This document shows positions 32,877 to 36,651 of a stretch of 36,651 nucleotides of DNA, in pieces; the first letter of the stretch is position 1, and each line of letters starts with the position of its first letter. Location of the stretch: positions 1 through 36,651 of the forward strand of contig CAISPO010000040.1 of the NCBI GenBank assembly GCA_903887415.1, read 5' to 3'. This stretch comes from an uncultured Bacteroidota bacterium (GTDB lineage Bacteria > Bacteroidota > Bacteroidia > Chitinophagales > Chitinophagaceae). The translations under genes and the position numbers were made by a program. Below the pieces are notes generated by a model that was not told where the DNA came from, ran no database searches, and saw only the letters and a program-made list of their open reading frames with translations.

Positions 32877-34391
32877 ATGGGTATAATGAGTCCTGCGTTT
32901 AAAGGTTTTATCAAATTGCGCCAGAGCGCGATAGATAACTTCATGCACAATCCTATAGATACCCAGCAGCAGGTTTTTAACCATCTTATCGGCTCTGCCC
33001 AGTTCACCGAATACGGTAAGAAGTACGACTTTGAGCATATAGATAGTATTACCGATTTCCAGAAGAATGTACCTATTAATGACTATGAGACACTAAAACC
33101 CTATATCCAGCGCATCTTTGAGGGCAGTCAGAATATTCTTTGGCCATCCCCTATTACCTGGTTTGCAAAATCCAGCGGCACTACCAGCGACAAAAGCAAG
33201 TTTATCCCGGTGAGTAAAGAGTCCATGGATGATACCCATTTCAGGGGTGGCCGCGATGTGATGGCGCTCTATCTCCGGCAGAATTCCGCTTCCAATGTCA
33301 CTTCCGGGAAATGCCTGATACTTGGCGGCAGCCACCAGGTAAACCAGATGAATGCCGCTTCGTTCTTCGGCGATATTTCTGCGGTTATGCTGCAGAATAT
33401 GCCGCTGGCAGGGCAGCTTTTCCGCCTCCCGGAAATGTCTATTGCTATCATGGCCGAGTGGGAAGCCAAGATAGAGCGCATGGCGCACAGTACCATAAAA
33501 GAGAACGTAACGTATATAGCAGGTGTGCCCACCTGGACCATAGTGCTGCTTAAAAGGATATTTGAGATAACCGGCACCAACAACCTGCTGGACATCTGGC
33601 CCAATCTGGAACTCTACATACATGGCGGCGTCAACTTTACCCCATACCGCAGGCAGTTCGAGCAGTTCATACCCTCGCCCAATATGTACTACCGCGAAAC
33701 CTACAATGCATCGGAAGGTTTTTTTGCGGCCCAGGACCGGGAAGATGAGGAAGGTATGCTATTGTTTCTCAACCACGGCATCTTCTATGAGTTTATGCCC
33801 ATGGATGAATATGGCAAAGAAAACCCGCGCACCCTCACCCTCAAAGAAGTAGAGCCTTACAAAAACTACGCGATCGTTATCAGCACCAATGGCGGTCTGT
33901 GGCGATATGTAGTGGGCGATACCATACAGTTCACTTCCCTCGATCCCTTCCGCATTAAAGTCACTGGCCGGCTCAAGCACTTTATCAATGCTTTTGGGGA
34001 AGAACTGATCGTGGACAATGCCGACAATGCAATTGCTATTGCCTGTGCAGAGACAGGAGCCACTGTAGTTGATTATTCGGCAGCACCGGTATATATGACC
34101 GGCGAAAACACCGGTGCTCATGAATGGATAATAGAGTTTGAATACCTGCCCGTCTCTTTGGAACGATTCATTTTTCTGCTCGACAAATCGCTCCAGGCCA
34201 TAAATTCCGACTACGAAGCCAAGCGGCACAAGGATATGGCGCTACGTATGCCTATAGTACACCAGATGCCCAAAGACGGCTTTAAACGCTGGCTCAAAGA
34301 CAAAGGCAAGCTGGGCGGCCAGAACAAAGTGCCCCGCCTGAACAATGAACGTAAATACATTGAGGAGATGCTCCACTACGTCAAATCGTGA
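32877..34391 (+). CDS. GH3 family acyl-adenylate (auxin-responsive promoter family) enzyme
   Basis: 504 aa. Belongs to the GH3 branch of the ANL adenylating enzymes. The ATP-binding loop is WFAKSSGTTSDKSKFIP near residues 95-111, followed by the middle region YIHGGVNFTPYR, then YNASEGFFA and the hinge region RFKVTGRLKHFINAFGEEL-like segment near 360-380. Known family chemistry: ATP-dependent activation of a carboxylic acid and transfer to an amine; the bacterial substrate is unknown. AGAAAGGT precedes the ATG at 32877; a second in-frame ATG is at 32886. Placement directly after lptB is a common Bacteroidota arrangement. Confidence 0.87.
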   Translation: MGIMSPAFKGFIKLRQSAIDNFMHNPIDTQQQVFNHLIGSAQFTEYGKKYDFEHIDSITDFQKNVPINDYETLKPYIQRIFEGSQNILWPSPITWFAKSSGTTSDKSKFIPVSKESMDDTHFRGGRDVMALYLRQNSASNVTSGKCLILGGSHQVNQMNAASFFGDISAVMLQNMPLAGQLFRLPEMSIAIMAEWEAKIERMAHSTIKENVTYIAGVPTWTIVLLKRIFEITGTNNLLDIWPNLELYIHGGVNFTPYRRQFEQFIPSPNMYYRETYNASEGFFAAQDREDEEGMLLFLNHGIFYEFMPMDEYGKENPRTLTLKEVEPYKNYAIVISTNGGLWRYVVGDTIQFTSLDPFRIKVTGRLKHFINAFGEELIVDNADNAIAIACAETGATVVDYSAAPVYMTGENTGAHEWIIEFEYLPVSLERFIFLLDKSLQAINSDYEAKRHKDMALRMPIVHQMPKDGFKRWLKDKGKLGGQNKVPRLNNERKYIEEMLHYVKS

Positions 34392-34403
34392 GTCATACGT
34401 CCG
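34386..34403. repeat. Short heptad run over the GH3 stop codon
   Basis: TCGTGAG TCATACG TCC in register, the same word family as 19777-19812. The GH3 stop TGA (34389-34391) is inside the first heptad. Confidence 0.4.
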
Positions 34404-34422
34404 GAACTGTATGCTCTGCTGC

Positions 34423-35910
34423 TTAACGTTTGCCTTTCGTTTTAGGAACCGCTTTGCTTACCGGTGCAGGTCTTGGCACAGCCTTCGCAACCGGCGCCCT
34501 TAGTTGCGGTGATGGATCCTTCTTACCACTCTCCAGCCTTTTCAGCCATTCGGAGATCATCTGTATCAGTCCGCTGTTTGCGGCATACAGCAGCATTATG
34601 GGCAGTAGTTTGAACAGGCCGCGCTTGGTAGTATTCATCACATCAAACAGCGGCAGCAAGTAGCCAAGTATGGGGAGGCCTACATATATTATAGCCACAC
34701 CAAACAATGCATAACGGGCTTCCGGGTTAAAGCGCTGCTTCTTAGTGTTCGTGAGCCAGATAATAAAGTCTGTGATCACCAGGAATGGAAAGACCCGTAT
34801 GAAATAACCATATACCACCTTTCCTTGTTCGCCCCAGATGAGCTTGTCATTTATCTCGCTGAACCTATGAAAAAGATAAGATACATCGCCCAGGTTTTTG
34901 TTGATATCATTGCTGGCATTGAACGGCAGCGGCACAAAATGGCGCACAAACAAGTCTATGCAGATGAAGTAGAAAGCCGTGGGCACCGCCATCATCAAGC
35001 CCCACTTGATGGCAATGGTCTTGAAAGCCTGTTTTTCGCGGAAGAAAACAAACAGCGGCAGCAACGACACCATGCCTATCAATATCACCGTTTCCACCCG
35101 GATGTAAGTAGCCAGGCCAAACAGGAATACCGAAAAAGCAAAATCGTTCATCCGCTTGTTTTCCAGGTGGCGCACCAGGAAGTAAAAGCCCAGGAAGAAG
35201 AACACCATGTTACTGTAGTCATAGAGCATCACAAACGAATAGGCGAACAGGTCGGGTATGGTGATGAACAGGAACAGGAGCATGCTTGCCAAAAACGGAT
35301 GTACCCGCTCCCGCAGCATACTGTACATGAATATGAGGAACGGTATGAACAGCACGCTCATCCACGTTTGCCCGAACGGCGGCGTGGACAGCAGCTTGTA
35401 GATAATCTGGAGGCAGGTAATATAGGGCGATTTAAAATAATTGTTCGTAGTATGCAAATCAACAGTAAATACCGAGCTCACCATTGTTTTTTCGCGCACC
35501 GCAAACTCCGCCAGCAGCTCCGGGCCGGCCAGCATATCGCGCGCTGTGGGCGGATAATAATAGCAGCGCCATACACTCAGCACCACCATGCCCAGGCACA
35601 CCAGCAGGAACGGCAGCTCATAAATGCCCGGCCATTCTATCTTACCCAGCACAGGCCGCTTAAAACCAACGAGCAGCGGGATGCTGCACAGCAACGTTAC
35701 CACCGCCACGCCCGCAAACACCGACGTGAATGTGATAGGTATATGCGCCAGTTGTATAAAGCACGGCGCCAGCGATACCAGCGGCACACCCAGCACCACG
35801 CTCAGGCACACCAGCTGCACCGGCTTCAGTTGCAGCCGGAAAAGCTGCAGAATACCCCTGCCACTGATGAAGTGGGCAAGGATCAGGAATATAAGGCCGG
35901 GAAAGTTCAT
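34423..35910 (-). CDS. Polytopic membrane protein, GT-C glycosyltransferase-like
   Basis: 495 aa with about 11-12 membrane helices. The first long outside loop contains ARDMLAGPELLAEFAVREK near residues 122-140, an acidic site placed like the catalytic Asp of GT-C (GT39/ArnT-like) transferases, which use polyprenyl-phosphate sugars. The last about 45 residues are a basic Pro/Ala/Lys tail (KAVPRPAPVSKAVPKTKGKR). The start overlaps the upstream small gene by 4 bases, so the two are coupled. Substrate unknown; the GT-C call rests on topology and the loop only. Confidence 0.65.
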   Translation of the reverse strand: MNFPGLIFLILAHFISGRGILQLFRLQLKPVQLVCLSVVLGVPLVSLAPCFIQLAHIPITFTSVFAGVAVVTLLCSIPLLVGFKRPVLGKIEWPGIYELPFLLVCLGMVVLSVWRCYYYPPTARDMLAGPELLAEFAVREKTMVSSVFTVDLHTTNNYFKSPYITCLQIIYKLLSTPPFGQTWMSVLFIPFLIFMYSMLRERVHPFLASMLLFLFITIPDLFAYSFVMLYDYSNMVFFFLGFYFLVRHLENKRMNDFAFSVFLFGLATYIRVETVILIGMVSLLPLFVFFREKQAFKTIAIKWGLMMAVPTAFYFICIDLFVRHFVPLPFNASNDINKNLGDVSYLFHRFSEINDKLIWGEQGKVVYGYFIRVFPFLVITDFIIWLTNTKKQRFNPEARYALFGVAIIYVGLPILGYLLPLFDVMNTTKRGLFKLLPIMLLYAANSGLIQMISEWLKRLESGKKDPSPQLRAPVAKAVPRPAPVSKAVPKTKGKR

Positions 35911-36395
35911 CCTTTTATATATGGTTTATACAGCGTTATCAGGCTGTCCAGTTCAGGTTTCGATTTTATTTTTTTCAGCGATATGCCCCTGCCCCGGGCG
36001 GCAACAATTGCCCAGTTGGCCCTGGCCACCTCCGGGCTGTTGGCCCACACGGAGTTCAGGCCGGTGAAGTAATAGAACTCCGATGGCTCGCACATGCTCA
36101 GGTCGTTAATGCCCAGCGCCTTCAGGTATTCGGTAGTTGGCAGCAGCAGCGTCACACTGCCGCCAGCCTTCGCCAACTTGTTTTTTATATCCTGGTAAGC
36201 CACATAAGAACCGCCAAACCGGTATGACTTCCGGTAGCTCGTATCCAGGTTTTGCATCTGGTCCAGCATACTGTTGTTCACATTCAGCACTTTGGCATTA
36301 GCCCCCCATAGCCAGTCATTATAAAACGGGACCATGAAATACAATATCACGATCAGCGTGGCAGTGAGCAATAAATTGAACTTGGTGAAACTCAT
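35907..36395 (-). CDS. Small membrane-anchored partner protein of the GT-C-like gene
   Basis: 162 aa. One N-terminal membrane helix (about residues 7-25) followed by a soluble extracytoplasmic domain of mixed alpha/beta composition with one Cys (MCEPSEFYYF). No family recognised. It is first of a two-gene unit; its stop overlaps the start of the next gene (ATGA). A -7 box lies 16 bases upstream. It probably works with the membrane transferase, an inference from coupling. Confidence 0.7.
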   Translation of the reverse strand: MSFTKFNLLLTATLIVILYFMVPFYNDWLWGANAKVLNVNNSMLDQMQNLDTSYRKSYRFGGSYVAYQDIKNKLAKAGGSVTLLLPTTEYLKALGINDLSMCEPSEFYYFTGLNSVWANSPEVARANWAIVAARGRGISLKKIKSKPELDSLITLYKPYIKG

Positions 36396-36410
36396 AACAG
36401 GGGTATTTCA

Positions 36411-36418
36411 CAAAAATA
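36411..36418 (-). promoter_or_regulatory. Candidate -7 promoter box of the two-gene membrane unit
   Basis: On the minus strand TATTTTTG matches TAnnTTTG, 16 bases before the ATG at 36395. No standard -33 element was found. Confidence 0.4.
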
Positions 36419-36589
36419 ATAGAATTAATGAATTTTGGGGCTTTATTCCATTCGGTAGTAAAAATTGTTGTCCGAACTAATTGCTGCTATTTATCCTCAG
36501 TAGCAGCCTCCCGCATTTTCTGGGGATTAGCACCATTCATCACAGGATTTCTACGAGGCTTTTCCATCGCGGTAGGCTGCGCAACACCT

Positions 36590-36647
36590 CCCCTCCTGTT
36601 TTTAGGAGGGGCGCGCTGAAAAACATAGCGAAGCAGTGTTTTTCAGC
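36590..36647. repeat. Two adjacent hairpins at the window edge, REP-like
   Basis: CCCCTCCT-GTTTTT-AGGAGGGG (36590-36611), then a perfect 11-bp stem GCTGAAAAACA / TGTTTTTCAGC with an 11-base loop (36615-36647). The first resembles the hairpin at 8296. No gene is supported between 36396 and the window end. Confidence 0.6.
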
Positions 36648-36651
36648 CGGG

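Noticed and set aside
34825..36072. Plus-strand open frame of 415 codons opposite the GT-C-like membrane gene
   Set aside because: His/Gln/Arg-rich composition typical of an antisense shadow of a hydrophobic membrane protein; no start context or domain.
36428..36619. 63-codon plus-strand open frame at the right edge
   Set aside because: It runs through the two hairpin repeats and has no homologous-looking segment or start context.

Overview
This window is chromosomal DNA of a member of the Bacteroidota, probably Chitinophagales-like. That rests on a giant cell-surface protein with a C-terminal type IX secretion (Por) sorting domain, a DUF4175 protein, an LptE-TPR-SecG gene block, an lptB-GH3 pair, a fused CrtYcd lycopene cyclase, near-absence of Shine-Dalgarno sequences, and TAnnTTTG-type -7 promoter boxes close to start codons. 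No rRNA, tRNA, CRISPR array or transposase was seen.

Left part (0.1-8.1 kb): a DUF4175 membrane/coiled-coil protein (-) diverges from a MutS2-type ATPase without Smr domain (+). A convergent block reads lptE - TPR protein - secG (-). In other Bacteroidota this block normally follows miaB and a sigma-54 activator. Here those two genes lie 10-14 kb away, at 18.5-21.9 kb, so the ancestral operon is split. The block in between (8.3-18.4 kb) holds a ~1940-residue adhesin-like protein made of about 20 Ig-like (Big_2) modules, an outer-membrane barrel-like protein, a METTL25-type methyltransferase, an 830-bp repeat-rich non-coding stretch and a small secreted protein. A HepT/MNT (type VII) toxin-antitoxin pair sits directly behind miaB, between it and the sigma-54 activator.

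Middle (22.0-25.7 kb): a GT4-like glycosyltransferase, an AsnB-type amidotransferase and a secreted FISUMP-domain protein, all on +.

Carotenoid block (26.0-31.6 kb, -): folE, a CarH/LitR-like MerR-B12 regulator, crtI, crtB, an SRPBCC gene, crtZ and crtYcd, with overlapping or nearly touching ends. Together they should take geranylgeranyl diphosphate through phytoene, lycopene and beta-carotene to zeaxanthin, probably under light control by the B12 regulator. GGPP synthase is not in the window. The block lies between an intact lptB (right) and an 83-bp, ~92% identical fragment of the lptB promoter and 5' end (left), which suggests the pathway arrived by insertion or recombination at lptB.

Right part (32.0-36.4 kb): lptB and a GH3-family adenylating enzyme (+), then a GT-C-like polytopic membrane protein with a small membrane-anchored partner (-).

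The most unusual feature is a set of intergenic arrays of different 7-bp 'words' kept in strict heptad register (about 18.41-18.53, 19.78-19.81, 25.78-25.80, 25.96-25.98, 31.89-31.93, 32.75-32.86 and 34.39 kb). Most of them lie at the gene-order breakpoints of this window. Identifications come from reading the sequence and family knowledge; no database search was run.
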